A stretch of DNA of 37,886 nt from Methylobacterium oxalidis (GCF_007992195.1 NZ_BJZU01000093.1:1-37886); one strand, 5' to 3'; numbered from the stretch's first letter, positions 7,311 through 15,916 are shown. Made by a program: numbers and translations. Notes: generated by a model not told the origin, from the sequence alone.

Positions 7311-7567
7311 TGTGACGTGGCGCACACGGCGCGGGGGAGAGCCGCAATCCCCGCCGGAAAGACCCCGCGAGGAAGATTCGCCTCCGGTCAGGACGTCCGA
7401 AAGAATCTGTACAGTCCCTGAGATCGAAGGCGGGACCGGCGGTGCCGGCCCGGAATATTGTCTGGCTTCTGTGACCGGCGTCCGCGGATGATCGGCGTGG
7501 AAATTAGCGAAAGCGAATTTACTGCGCGGGCGAAATACTAGACTCTCGGCGAGATCGGGAGGCAGTC

Positions 7568-7777
7568 ATGACACATGATCCTCGCTGCTGGTTCGGCATC
7601 CACGCGTGGCGACCCGCCGAATGGCCGCCGGAGCTCGTGGAACGTCTCAGGTCCCGGGGCTGGAGCACCCAGACATCCTCGCGCTTCGAGCATTGCCCGC
7701 GCTGCGGCAGCAGCCGGACCATGCTGGCCGAGCCCGTGATGCCCGACAGCCGGCACATGGTGCAGGCCGGCTCCTGA
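7568..7777 (+). CDS. Small CxxC protein, function unknown
   Basis: A 69-residue protein with a good Shine-Dalgarno (gggaggc, 5 bp before the ATG). It contains an early DPRCWFGIHAW motif and a CPRCGS pair near residues 43-46, together suggesting a small metal- or redox-binding fold. No family is recognised. It stops 6 bp before the end of the convergent VanZ-like gene. Confidence 0.6.
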   Translation: MTHDPRCWFGIHAWRPAEWPPELVERLRSRGWSTQTSSRFEHCPRCGSSRTMLAEPVMPDSRHMVQAGS

Positions 7778-7783
7778 CCGGCC

Positions 7784-8161
7784 TCAGCCGCGCTCCTCCG
7801 GCGCCTTGCGGCGGTGGGCGATCGCCAGGGCCGCGAGCCCGCCGAGGCCGCAGCCCGCGGCCTTGACGGCGAAGTCCGCCACGCGGCCGTGGCGCGTCGG
7901 CTGCAGCATCTGCAGGATCTCGAGCAGGCCCGCGGCGGCGAGCGTGAGCGCCAGCACCTGCCAGCGCCGGCGCGGGTAGCCGGCCGCGAACAGGAAGCCG
8001 AGCAGGGCGAAGGCGCCGAAGCGCTCCAGCGAGACCGGCGCCGCCGAGACGGGGCGGTAGCCGATGGGCGCGAGCGTGACGACGAGGAGGGCGGCGAGCA
8101 GCAGCCACGCGAGAGGGCGCGCGGCCGCGGACATCCGTGTCAAACCGATCGCTCCCCGCAT
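7784..8161 (-). CDS. VanZ-like membrane protein
   Basis: A 125-residue integral membrane protein with about four hydrophobic segments (PLAWLLLAALLVVTLAPIG; FGAFALLGFLFAAGY; VLALTLAAAGLLEILQML; AVKAAGCGLGGLAALAIA). The motif LLEILQML..RHGRVADFAVKAAGCGLG is typical of the VanZ-like family, where the segment reads E..Q...GR..d..DvlaN..G. The biochemical role of single-domain VanZ proteins is unknown. An in-frame ATG 27 bp downstream (MSAAARP) is an equally good start. Confidence 0.8.
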   Translation of the reverse strand: MRGAIGLTRMSAAARPLAWLLLAALLVVTLAPIGYRPVSAAPVSLERFGAFALLGFLFAAGYPRRRWQVLALTLAAAGLLEILQMLQPTRHGRVADFAVKAAGCGLGGLAALAIAHRRKAPEERG

Positions 8162-8331
8162 CCTGGACCAGAGCGGGGATTGTGAGCCGGCGCGTCGATC
8201 CGCGGAGTGCGAGACCGCACAACGGCTTGGCCGGAGCGGCTTACAGCGGCCCGGCGCTGTCAGGGCTCGCGGGCTTGCCAGCGGCGCCTTTGCGGATACG
8301 CTGTCCCTCCTTTGCGTATTCGGGTAAGGTC

Positions 8332-8496
8332 ATGACGGACAACGACCGCGCTTTTCTGGCCGAAATCAAGAACAAGACTTCGCGGCCGAACCGGAACGAC
8401 GTTAAAAGACTTCGCGAGATCCTGAGCCGTATGCGCTGGGACCAGATCTTCGAGGTGAAGGCCCCGCGCGGCCAAGCTGCGCTGCGCGCGTCCTGA
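8332..8496 (+). CDS. 54-residue hypothetical protein
   Basis: Begins MTDNDRAFLAEIKNK behind a modest Shine-Dalgarno (taagg). The product is charged and probably helical (NDVKRLREILSRMRWDQIFEV), without a signal peptide. Its last six codons and stop are the first copy of a three-copy 23-bp tandem repeat, so the C-terminal ALRAS was shaped by the repeat. The frame extends upstream to 8137 but that part has no Shine-Dalgarno support. Function unknown. Confidence 0.5.
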   Translation: MTDNDRAFLAEIKNKTSRPNRNDVKRLREILSRMRWDQIFEVKAPRGQAALRAS

Positions 8497-8542
8497 ACCC
8501 GGCGCTGCGCGCGTCCTGAACCCTGCGCTGCGCGCGTCCTGA
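8479..8542. repeat. Three copies of an 18-mer at 23-bp spacing, each containing TGA
   Basis: The 18-mer gcgctgcgcgcgtcctga is present at 8479, 8502 and 8525. The first copy is the end of the 54-residue gene including its stop codon; the other two duplicate that coding end and stop into the 3' region. The rest of the gap to 8716 shows nothing further. Confidence 0.9.
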
Positions 8543-8716
8543 GCCTCGCCCGGCCGCCGGCACGGCCTCGCCCGTCCCCGGGCGATCCGGCGGTGCGCGG
8601 CCGGGCTCCCGCGGGCCCGGCAGGCGAGGGCTGAGCGCCCGCATGGCGGCCGTGCGTGAACGGAAAGCGTCCGCACGCCGTTGGTGACGTCAGCGTTGGC
8701 GTTCCGAGGCCGTTCC

Positions 8717-9169
8717 ATGTCTCCCGGCAGGCACTTCACTGAATTCGCGTCGCAGGTCGCGCGCGGCGCGGGCAAGCCGGTCACCTTCGCCCTGAGCATC
8801 ACCGTGATCCTGCTCTGGGCCGTGACCGGGCCGCTGTTCCACTACTCGGACACCTGGCAGCTCATCATCAACACCGGCACGACCATCGTGACCTTCCTGA
8901 TGGTGTTCCTGATCCAGAACACGCAGAACCGCGACGGCGCCGCGATCCAGGCCAAGCTCGACGAGCTGATCCGGGCGAGCGCGGCCCAGAACCGCTACAT
9001 CGGCATCGAGAGCCTGACCGAGGAGGAGCTCGACGACCTGCGCCGCCGCTGCGCCTCCCGCGCCGCGCCCGACGCCTGCGAGGCGGCCGAGATCGCCAAC
9101 GAGCGCGCCGACCGCAAGGCGCGGGACGCCGCCCGCCGCGCCGGGGGCGCGCCGCACTATCCGGCCTGA
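8717..9169 (+). CDS. Low-affinity iron permease-like membrane protein
   Basis: A 150-residue protein with two hydrophobic segments (VTFALSITVILLWAVTGPLF; LIINTGTTIVTFLMVFLIQ) followed by the family motif QNTQNRDGAAIQAKLDELIR and a conserved acidic helix (YIGIESLTEEELDDLRRRC). This order matches the low-affinity iron permease (FET4-like) family; bacterial members are short and their transport activity is little tested. The ATG at 8717 (MSPGRHF) is preferred; an ATG at 8681 in the same frame would add 12 residues. Confidence 0.82.
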   Translation: MSPGRHFTEFASQVARGAGKPVTFALSITVILLWAVTGPLFHYSDTWQLIINTGTTIVTFLMVFLIQNTQNRDGAAIQAKLDELIRASAAQNRYIGIESLTEEELDDLRRRCASRAAPDACEAAEIANERADRKARDAARRAGGAPHYPA

Positions 9170-9179
9170 GCGCCCGGGC

Positions 9180-9215
9180 GCCGCGCCGGTCCGAAAAGCC
9201 GCGCCGGTCCGAAAA
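9180..9215. repeat. 18-bp perfect tandem duplication
   Basis: Two adjacent copies of gccgcgccggtccgaaaa begin 10 bp after the permease-like stop. The second copy supplies most of the A-run that becomes the U-tract of the minus-strand terminator. Confidence 0.88.
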
Positions 9216-9237
9216 AAGGCCGCTCCGAGGAGCGGCC
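9212..9237 (-). terminator. Intrinsic terminator for the LigD-like gene
   Basis: A perfect 8-bp stem (ggccgctc / gagcggcc) with a 4-nt loop is followed, read on the minus strand, by six T residues. It lies about 110 bp downstream of the LigD-like stop codon. It is the clearest rho-independent terminator I see in the window. Confidence 0.8.
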
Positions 9238-9347
9238 CGAGTCTTGGGAGGAAACGCCCGGAAAGGGCCCGCCGGACGGGAACGCCTGTCTCGCCCAGCC
9301 TTCGGAGAACCTCAGGAATCCGGGATCGTTCCCCGCCTCCACAGGTC

Positions 9348-11057
9348 TCATCCGGCCCCGCGCCGGGAGGTGGGAGAGCCTCGCCGGGGCGTGACAGAGC
9401 CTCGCCGGGGCGTGCCGGGACCGCGCGCGGCGGGCAGCGCCTGGGGCGCGTCCGCCCAGCCCGCGAGGTCGGGCAGCCCCGCCTCCAGCACGCCGCGCAC
9501 GGTGAAGTCCTGCGCCGAGGCGGCCCCAGCGAGCGCCTCCCACGACAGAGGCATGGCGAGGCTCGCCGCGGGCTTGGCGCGGGTCGAGAACGGCATCACC
9601 GCGGTGGCGCCCCGCTCGTTGCGCAGGTAATCGACGTAGATCCGGCCCTCGCGGTCCGCCTTGGCGGCGCTCGCCGTGAAGCGCCCCGGCGCCTCGCGCG
9701 CCAGCGCCCGCGCCACGGCCTCGGAATAGGCGGCGGCCCGGCGCCAGCCCGATCGGGCGGGCACGAGCGGCACGACGACGTGGACGCCCTTGCCGCCCGA
9801 GAGCATCGGCCAGGCGGCGAGTCCGTCCGCGGCGAGCCGGTCGCGGACCGCCTGCGCGGCCTCGATCACGGCCCCGAAGGGCAGGGCGGGATCCGGGTCG
9901 AGGTCGAGGACGAGACGGTCGGGCGCGGTGATCGCCCCGGCCCGCGAGCCCCAGCCGTGGAATTCCAGCACGCCCATCTGGACGAGGCCGAGGAGCCCCG
10001 GCAGGTCGTCCACCGCCACGTGCTCGCCCGGGCTGCCGCTGGCCTCCCGCAGCCGGACCCGGCGGACCGTGCCGGGCAGGCCGGACCCCGCATGCTGCTG
10101 GACGAAGCAGCGCTCGCCGACGCCGCGGGGGCAGCGGATCAGGGTGAGGGGGCGCCCGCGCATCTGCGGCAGCATCAGCGGCGCGACGCGCTCGTAGTAG
10201 GCGACGAGGTCGCGCTTGCTCACATGCGCCTCGGGGTAGGGCTCCCGGCCGGGGCTGGTGATGCGCACGCCGTGGCGCAGGAGCGCGCCGGCGGGGTCCG
10301 CGAGTCCGGACCGCGCGGCGCGCTTCGGAGCGTCGGCGGCCCGCGCGGGCGCGGCGGGCGCGGCGGGCGCGGCGGATCGCGCGCCCTTCGCGCGGGCAGG
10401 CTTGGCACGGGGTTCACCCTCGGGCGCGTCCGGCGCCGCCCGGCCGCCGGAGGCCGTGCCGGCGATCTCCTCCATCGTGCGGCCGCTGGCCACGCTCGCG
10501 GCGTGCGCCTGCGTCAGGTCGAGGTCGGTGCGCGCCTCCGCGTCCTCGATCTTGCGCAGGAGCCAGTTCTCGCGGGTCCCCTCCGCCTTGCCCCGCATCC
10601 GGATCAGCATCCAGGCGCCGCGCATGCGCTCGCCCTCGAGGCGGAAGCGCAGGCGCCCGGCTGCGAGACCGGCGCGGGGGTCGCCCTCCGGCACCCAGCG
10701 GCCCCGGTCCCACAGCATCACGGTGCCGCCGCCGTACTGGCCGGCGGGGATCGTGCCCTCGAAGGCCGCGTAGGAGAGGGGATGGTCCTCGGTGCGCACG
10801 GCGAGGCGCTTCTCGGCGGGGTCGAGGCTCGGGCCGCGGGTCACGGCCCAGCTCAGGAGGACGCCGTCGAGCTCCAGCCGGACATCGTAGTGGAGGCGGC
10901 GCGCCGCGTGCTTCTGCACGAGGAAGCGGTCACCGCCCCCGCGCCCCGGCCGGCCGCGGGGCTCGGCGGTCCGCGCGAAGTCGCGCTTGGCGTTGTAGGC
11001 GGACAGGTCCGGTTCGGAGGTCGGCATTTGGTAGGTCGGCATTTGGGAGGTCGGCAT
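9348..11057 (-). CDS. LigD-like NHEJ protein: 3'-phosphoesterase plus polymerase domains, no ligase domain
   Basis: A 569-residue protein. Residues about 44-165 form the LigD 3'-phosphoesterase domain with its catalytic set (His50, His56, Asp58, Arg60, His92, Tyr96 in KHAARRLHYDVR and DHPLSY). Residues about 275-540 form the primase-polymerase domain with VLDLDPDP metal ligands near 384-386, the nucleotide-binding SGGKGVHVVVPL and the IYVDYLRNERGATAV motif. Between them, where Pseudomonas-type LigD carries the ATP-dependent ligase with its KxDG lysine, there is only an Ala/Pro/Lys/Arg-rich linker of roughly 60 residues. The protein should process and extend DNA ends but not seal them. No ku gene is visible. 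Start is ambiguous: three in-frame ATGs lie in a 15-bp tandem repeat, none with a good Shine-Dalgarno. The C-terminus carries TPRRGSV/SPTSRRG repeats. Confidence 0.85.
   Translation of the reverse strand: MPTSQMPTYQMPTSEPDLSAYNAKRDFARTAEPRGRPGRGGGDRFLVQKHAARRLHYDVRLELDGVLLSWAVTRGPSLDPAEKRLAVRTEDHPLSYAAFEGTIPAGQYGGGTVMLWDRGRWVPEGDPRAGLAAGRLRFRLEGERMRGAWMLIRMRGKAEGTRENWLLRKIEDAEARTDLDLTQAHAASVASGRTMEEIAGTASGGRAAPDAPEGEPRAKPARAKGARSAAPAAPAAPARAADAPKRAARSGLADPAGALLRHGVRITSPGREPYPEAHVSKRDLVAYYERVAPLMLPQMRGRPLTLIRCPRGVGERCFVQQHAGSGLPGTVRRVRLREASGSPGEHVAVDDLPGLLGLVQMGVLEFHGWGSRAGAITAPDRLVLDLDPDPALPFGAVIEAAQAVRDRLAADGLAAWPMLSGGKGVHVVVPLVPARSGWRRAAAYSEAVARALAREAPGRFTASAAKADREGRIYVDYLRNERGATAVMPFSTRAKPAASLAMPLSWEALAGAASAQDFTVRGVLEAGLPDLAGWADAPQALPAARGPGTPRRGSVTPRRGSPTSRRGAG
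11013..11057 (-). repeat. Three 15-bp copies containing the candidate start codons of the LigD-like gene
   Basis: On the minus strand the unit ATGCCGACCTCCCAA is repeated three times with one or two changes, giving MPTSQ-MPTYQ-MPTSE at the N-terminus. Each copy supplies an in-frame ATG. Confidence 0.9.
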
Positions 11058-11128
11058 GGGGCGGTCCGGCGCTCGTGTGGCCCCGCGGGCCGGTCGCGGC
11101 CCGGGCCTCCCTCAACGCCGCAGGGCCC

Positions 11129-12316
11129 TCAGACGTTCGGCGCCGCCACCCGGTTGCGCAGGCCCGCGATCACCGCCTTCAGGATGTCGGCGCCCGCATC
11201 CTCGCCCGGCGGGGCCGCGTTCCGGCCGCGCACCGCGTAGATCCGCTCGTGCACGAAGGCGAGCTTGGCGATCACGGCGGGCGTGAGCTTGAACGGGTAG
11301 AGCGAGGCCTGCCCCATGCTGCGGCTGAGCGAGTTCACCGCGTAGGTGAGCGGCAGCCACGCCTCGATCAGGCGGTCGAGGTCGGGTGTGCGGTGGGGGT
11401 CGAAGTCGATCACCACGGGCTCGGCCGGCCCGTGGCGCAGGCGTGGGCGCACGTGCAGCTCGAAGGTCGAGGCGGTCTCGATCGTGTCGACCATGTGCAG
11501 GTAGTGCGCCCAGGTCTCCGCGAAATCCTCCCAGGGGTGGCTCGTGGCATAGGCCGAGACGTAGGATTCCTCCCAGTTCCCCGGCGCGCCCTCGGCGTAG
11601 TGGCGCTGCAGCGCCGCCCCGTAATCCCGGCTCTCGTCCCCGAACAGGGCGCGGAAGGTCCACAGGCTCGGGTCGTCGCGCACCAGGACGTTCCAGAAAT
11701 AATGCCCGACCTCGTGGCGGAAATGGCCGAGCAGCGTCCGGTAGTACTCGCCGAACAGCAGGCGGCGGCGCTCGCGCTCGACGTCGTCGGCCTCGGCGAT
11801 GTTGAGGGTGATGAGCCCGTCGAGGTGCCCCGTCAGCACGGGCGGGCCGATCAGGTAGCTCTCGGCCGGGTCCACCAGGAAGTCGAAGGCGAGGCCGGCC
11901 GGGTCCTCGGCACGGGTCGGCAGCGGCAGGTCGAGGCGCAGCAGCGAGTAGAACAGCCGGTGCTTGGCGGCCTCGATCTGGCGCCAGCGGGTCAGGTTCC
12001 AGGGGATCGTGAGGTCGGGCACCACCCGGTTGTGGCGGCAGGTGGTGCAGTAGATCCCGGGCTCGTCCTCGGGCACCAGCCAGTTGCAGGCTCCGTAGGC
12101 CGCGTTCGCGCAGAAGCGGACCTTGCGGCCGGGCGCCGCGTAGGCGTGGAAGGTCGGCGCGCCGCCCGCCTGCGGGTGGGCGGAGGGCCCGGACGGCTCC
12201 AGCGCCGAGACCTCGTGAATCTGGCAGACGTAGCCGAGGCGCCGCTCGCAGCTCTCGCAGGCCGTGCTCTCGAAGGAGACGGGCTGGTCGCAGGCCTGGC
12301 ACTGGAAGATCTTCAT
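11129..12316 (-). CDS. Putative zinc-binding metallopeptidase with N-terminal zinc ribbon
   Basis: A 395-residue protein beginning MKIFQCQACDQPV. The N-terminus is a zinc ribbon with paired cysteines (CQAC...CESC near residues 6-26) and a second Cys cluster (CANAAYGACNW, CTTC near 78-105). The gluzincin-like motif HEVGHYFW lies in the middle with a downstream DFAETWAHYLHMVD segment. This matches the zinc-ribbon plus putative metallopeptidase (Peptidase_Mx-type) family; substrates are unknown. No signal peptide, so cytoplasmic. It diverges from the DUF2126/ATP-grasp/transglutaminase operon across a 285-bp region, suggesting functional linkage. It reads towards the LigD-like gene with a 71-bp gap, so the two may share a transcript. 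Confidence 0.8.
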   Translation of the reverse strand: MKIFQCQACDQPVSFESTACESCERRLGYVCQIHEVSALEPSGPSAHPQAGGAPTFHAYAAPGRKVRFCANAAYGACNWLVPEDEPGIYCTTCRHNRVVPDLTIPWNLTRWRQIEAAKHRLFYSLLRLDLPLPTRAEDPAGLAFDFLVDPAESYLIGPPVLTGHLDGLITLNIAEADDVERERRRLLFGEYYRTLLGHFRHEVGHYFWNVLVRDDPSLWTFRALFGDESRDYGAALQRHYAEGAPGNWEESYVSAYATSHPWEDFAETWAHYLHMVDTIETASTFELHVRPRLRHGPAEPVVIDFDPHRTPDLDRLIEAWLPLTYAVNSLSRSMGQASLYPFKLTPAVIAKLAFVHERIYAVRGRNAAPPGEDAGADILKAVIAGLRNRVAAPNV

Positions 12317-12380
12317 GGCGGGATCCGGGGCCGCGGCGGGGCCGGCCGCCCTACCGAGCGACAAGGCGGCTTGCCCGCCA

Positions 12381-12426
12381 AAGTTCCCGGCAGCCCCGGG
12401 GCGTGGCGCCCCGCAGCACGGAACTT
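12381..12426. promoter_or_regulatory. Nested inverted repeat in the divergent control region
   Basis: Outer arms AAGTTCC (12381-12387) and GGAACTT (12420-12426) enclose a tight hairpin, GGGGCG-tgg-CGCCCC (12398-12412). It is placed between the metallopeptidase start and the DUF2126 operon. It could be an operator or an RNA structure; no regulator is known. No confident -35/-10 pair was found in this 285-bp gap. Confidence 0.4.
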
Positions 12427-12545
12427 GCTTGGCCGGACCTCTCCCCGGCCTGGCCGGGCTCGGGACCCTCGGCCGACTCCGCCCGTGCTATCCTGGCGGG
12501 AGAATCCCGGCGGGATCCGGTCCCGTCGGCCTCGAACCCGCAGCG

Positions 12546-12584
12546 GGCCCATGCCAACGGCCCATGTCCCCGGCCCATGTCCCC
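12546..12584. repeat. Three 13-bp copies, each with an ATG in a different frame
   Basis: Units ggcccatgccaac, ggcccatgtcccc and ggcccatgtcccc put ATGs at 12551, 12564 and 12577, one per reading frame, just upstream of the probable GTG start at 12602. The first ATG is in frame with the downstream gene. Confidence 0.85.
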
Positions 12585-12601
12585 GCGAGACCGGAGCGCC
12601 C

Positions 12602-15600
12602 GTGTCGATCAAAGCCGCCCTGCACCACGTCACCCACTACCGCTACGACCGGCCGATCGCCCTCGGGCCGCAGGTGGTGCGCCTGCGCCCGGCGCCGCAC
12701 GCGCGCACGAAGGTCCCGGCCTACGCCCTCAAGGTGACGCCGGCCAACCACTTCGTGAACTGGCAGCAGGACCCGCACGGCAACTGGCTGGCCCGGCTCG
12801 TCTTCCCCGAGCGGACGAGCGAGCTGAAGGTCGAGGTCGACCTCACCGCCGACCTGTCGGTGATCAACCCGTTCGACTTCTTCCTGGAGGAGTACGCCCA
12901 GACCTGGCCCTTCGCCTACGCGGAGGACCTCGCCGCCGAGCTCCTGCCCTACCGCCGGCCCGAGGACGCGGACGGGCCGGAGATGGAGGCGTTCCTGAAG
13001 CGGCTGCCGCGGGAGAGCGGGACCGTCTCCTTCCTCGTCGCGCTCAACGAGCTCGTGCGGTCCGCGGTCGCCTACGGGGTGCGCATGGAGCCCGGCGTGC
13101 AGGCGCCGGCCGAGACCCTGACCCTGGGGAGCGGCTCCTGCCGCGACTCGGCCTGGCTCCTCGTGCAGGTGCTGCGCCGGATCGGCCTCGCCGCCCGCTT
13201 CGTCTCCGGCTACCTGATCCAGCTCGTGCCCGACACCACCGCCGTCGACGGGCCGGAGGGCACCAAGACCGACTTCACGGACCTGCACGCCTGGGCCGAG
13301 GTCTACCTGCCCGGCGCCGGCTGGGTCGGGCTCGACGCCACATCCGGCCTGTTCTGCGGCGAGGGCCACATCCCGCTCGCCGCGACCCCGCACCACAGCT
13401 CGGCCGCGCCGATCTCCGGCCTCGCCGAGCCTGCCGGCGTCGAGTTCGGCTTCGAGATGACGGTGACCCGCGTGGCCGAGGCGCCGCGCATCACCAAGCC
13501 CTTCTCGGACGCGGTCTGGGCCGCGATGGACCGGCTCGGCGAGCGGGTCGACGCGGACCTCGCCGCGCAGGACGTGCGCCTGACCATGGGCGGCGAGCCG
13601 ACCTTCGTGTCGGTGGACGATTTCGAGAGCCCGGAATGGAACGCCGCGGCGGTCGGCCCGACGAAGCGGGCGCTCGCCGACAAGCTGATCCGGCGCCTGC
13701 GGGCCCGCTTCGCGCCCGGCGGCATGCTCCATTACGGCCAGGGCAAGTGGTACCCCGGCGAGAGCCTGCCGCGCTGGGCCTTCGCCCTCTACTGGCGCCG
13801 GGACGGCGAGCCCGTCTGGCGCGACGCGTCGCTGATCGCCGCCGAGGACGGGCCGCGCGACGCGACCGGGCCGGAGGCCGAGGCCCTGATCGCGGGAATC
13901 GCCCGCCGGCTCGAACTGGCGGACTTCGTGATCCCGGCCTACGAGGACCCGACCTACTGGTCCGAGCGGGAGGTGGAGCTTCCCGAGAACGTGACGGCCG
14001 CGGCCCCTGAGCTCGCGAGCGCCGAGGACGACGCCCGCATGCGCCGCGTGTTCGCGCGGGGCCTCGGCGAGCCGGCCGGCTACGTGCTGCCGCTCGCCAG
14101 CCTGCCCACGGGGCGCGACGGGGGCGGGGACCGGGTCTGGATCTCGGAGCCCTGGGCGTTCCGCCGGGGGCAGGCCCTGCTGACGCCCGGCGACTCGCCG
14201 CTCGGCTTCCGCCTGCCGCTCGCCTCGCTGCCGCACGTGCCGCCGGAGCACTACCCCTACTACCAGCCGCAGGACCCGCTGGAGGAGCGCGGGGACCTGC
14301 CCGGGACAGAGACGCCCGGGAAGGGTTCGGCCGGGAAGGGATCGCCGGAGGGGCATCCGGGCGCGGCCACCCGCAACGGGGCCGGCGTCACCGGCGTGGC
14401 GGTGCGCACGGCGCTCGCCGTCGAGCCGCGGGACGGCATCCTGCACGTCTTCATGCCGCCGCTGCAGCGCGCCGACGAGTACGTGGCGCTCCTCGGCCTC
14501 GTCGAGGCGGCCGCCGCCGAGACCGGCCGGAGCGTCCACATCGAGGGCTACGAGCCGCCCTACGACCCGCGCCTCGGCGTCATCAAGGTGACGCCCGACC
14601 CCGGCGTGATCGAGGTCAACGTGCACCCGGCCGCGACCTGGCGGGAGGCGGTGGCGATCACGAGCGACCTCTACGCCGACGCCCGCGAGACCCGGCTCGG
14701 CGCCCAGAAGTTCATGATCGACGGGCGCCACACGGGGACGGGGGGCGGCAACCACGTGGTGATGGGCGGCGCGAGCCCGGACGATTCGCCCTTCCTGCGC
14801 CGGCCCGACCTCCTCAAGAGCCTCGTCCTCTACTGGCAGCGCCACCCCGCCCTGTCCTACCTGTTCTCGGGCCTCTACATCGGCCCGACGAGCCAGGCCC
14901 CGCGCATGGACGAGGCCCGCCACGACGGGCTCTACGAGCTCGAGATCGCGCTGGCGCAGGTGCCCGCGCCCGACGACCCCAACATCCCGCGCTGGCTCGT
15001 CGACCGGATCTTCCGCAACATCCTCGTGGACGTGACCGGCAACACCCACCGGGCCGAGATCTGCATCGACAAGCTCTACTCGCCGGACGGCCCGACCGGC
15101 CGGCTCGGCCTCCTGGAGTTCCGCGGCTTCGAAATGCCGCCGGACCCGCGCATGAGCCTCGCCCAGCAGCTCCTGCTGCGGGCGCTGGTGGCCTGGCTGT
15201 GGCGCGAGCCGCAGGGGGGCTCCTGTGTCCGCTGGGGCACGGCCCTGCACGATCGCTTCATGCTGCCGCATTTCCTCTGGGCCGACTTCCTCGGCGTGCT
15301 GGAGGATCTCGCCCGCGCGGGCTACGCGTTCGACCCGGCGGCCTTCGCGGCGCAGCGCGAGTTCCGCTTCCCCGTCTTCGGCCGCGTCGAGCACGGCGGC
15401 GTCACGCTGGAGCTGCGCCAGGCGCTGGAGCCCTGGCACGTCCTGGGCGAGGAGGGGGCGATCGGTGGCACGGTGCGCTACGTCGACAGCTCGGTGGAGC
15501 GCCTGCAGGTCAAGGTCGGCGGCTTCGTGCCGGGCCGCCACGTCATCGCCTGCAACGGCCGGCGCCTGCCCATGACCGGCACCGGCACGGCGGGCGAGGC

Positions 15601-15916
15601 GGTGGCGGGCCTGCGCTTCAAGGCGTGGCAGCCCGCCTCCTCGATGCACCCGACGATTCCCCCCCACGCGCCGCTCACCTTCGACATCCTCGACGCCTGG
15701 AGCGGGCGCGCGCTCGGCGGCTGCCGCTACCACGTCGCCCATCCGGGCGGGCGCAACTACGAGACCTACCCGGTCAACACCTACGAGGCGGAGGGGCGCC
15801 GCCTCGCCCGCTTCCAGGCCCAGGGCCACACCCCCGGCCGGGTGGAGATGCCGCGCGAGGAGGGCAACCCCGAGTTCCCGCTCACCCTCGACCTGCGCGT
15901 GCCGGCGCCCCGATGA
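12602..15916 (+). CDS. Transglutaminase-like / DUF2126 (putative amidoligase) fusion protein
   Basis: A 1104-residue protein. The N-terminal region starts with the bacterial transglutaminase N-domain pattern (LHHVTHYRYDRPIALGPQ) and contains a transglutaminase-like triad: Cys about 180 in SGSCRDSAWLL, His about 229 in LHAWAEVY, Asp about 245 in GLDATSG. From about residue 290 to the end it matches DUF2126 (MGGEPTFVSVDD, KWYPGESLPRWA, DGRHTGTGGGNHVVMGG, LEFRGFEMPPDPRMSLAQQLL), a family proposed to be glutamine-synthetase-like amide-bond ligases. The length is normal for this fusion. GTG at 12602 is preferred (ggag 5 bp upstream); an in-frame ATG at 12551 would add 17 residues. The stop overlaps the next start by 4 bp, so translation is probably coupled. 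Reaction and substrate are unknown. Confidence 0.85.
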   Translation: MSIKAALHHVTHYRYDRPIALGPQVVRLRPAPHARTKVPAYALKVTPANHFVNWQQDPHGNWLARLVFPERTSELKVEVDLTADLSVINPFDFFLEEYAQTWPFAYAEDLAAELLPYRRPEDADGPEMEAFLKRLPRESGTVSFLVALNELVRSAVAYGVRMEPGVQAPAETLTLGSGSCRDSAWLLVQVLRRIGLAARFVSGYLIQLVPDTTAVDGPEGTKTDFTDLHAWAEVYLPGAGWVGLDATSGLFCGEGHIPLAATPHHSSAAPISGLAEPAGVEFGFEMTVTRVAEAPRITKPFSDAVWAAMDRLGERVDADLAAQDVRLTMGGEPTFVSVDDFESPEWNAAAVGPTKRALADKLIRRLRARFAPGGMLHYGQGKWYPGESLPRWAFALYWRRDGEPVWRDASLIAAEDGPRDATGPEAEALIAGIARRLELADFVIPAYEDPTYWSEREVELPENVTAAAPELASAEDDARMRRVFARGLGEPAGYVLPLASLPTGRDGGGDRVWISEPWAFRRGQALLTPGDSPLGFRLPLASLPHVPPEHYPYYQPQDPLEERGDLPGTETPGKGSAGKGSPEGHPGAATRNGAGVTGVAVRTALAVEPRDGILHVFMPPLQRADEYVALLGLVEAAAAETGRSVHIEGYEPPYDPRLGVIKVTPDPGVIEVNVHPAATWREAVAITSDLYADARETRLGAQKFMIDGRHTGTGGGNHVVMGGASPDDSPFLRRPDLLKSLVLYWQRHPALSYLFSGLYIGPTSQAPRMDEARHDGLYELEIALAQVPAPDDPNIPRWLVDRIFRNILVDVTGNTHRAEICIDKLYSPDGPTGRLGLLEFRGFEMPPDPRMSLAQQLLLRALVAWLWREPQGGSCVRWGTALHDRFMLPHFLWADFLGVLEDLARAGYAFDPAAFAAQREFRFPVFGRVEHGGVTLELRQALEPWHVLGEEGAIGGTVRYVDSSVERLQVKVGGFVPGRHVIACNGRRLPMTGTGTAGEAVAGLRFKAWQPASSMHPTIPPHAPLTFDILDAWSGRALGGCRYHVAHPGGRNYETYPVNTYEAEGRRLARFQAQGHTPGRVEMPREEGNPEFPLTLDLRVPAPR

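Noticed and set aside
11075..12601. Upstream extension of the DUF2126 frame by about 500 codons
   Set aside because: It overlaps the metallopeptidase gene in antisense and lacks motifs; the GTG at 12602 has a Shine-Dalgarno and matches family length.
12488..15829. An 1113-codon open frame on the minus strand, opposite the DUF2126 gene
   Set aside because: It is the shadow of a high-GC coding frame; its translation is Arg/Gly/His-rich with no domain, while the plus strand shows clear family motifs.
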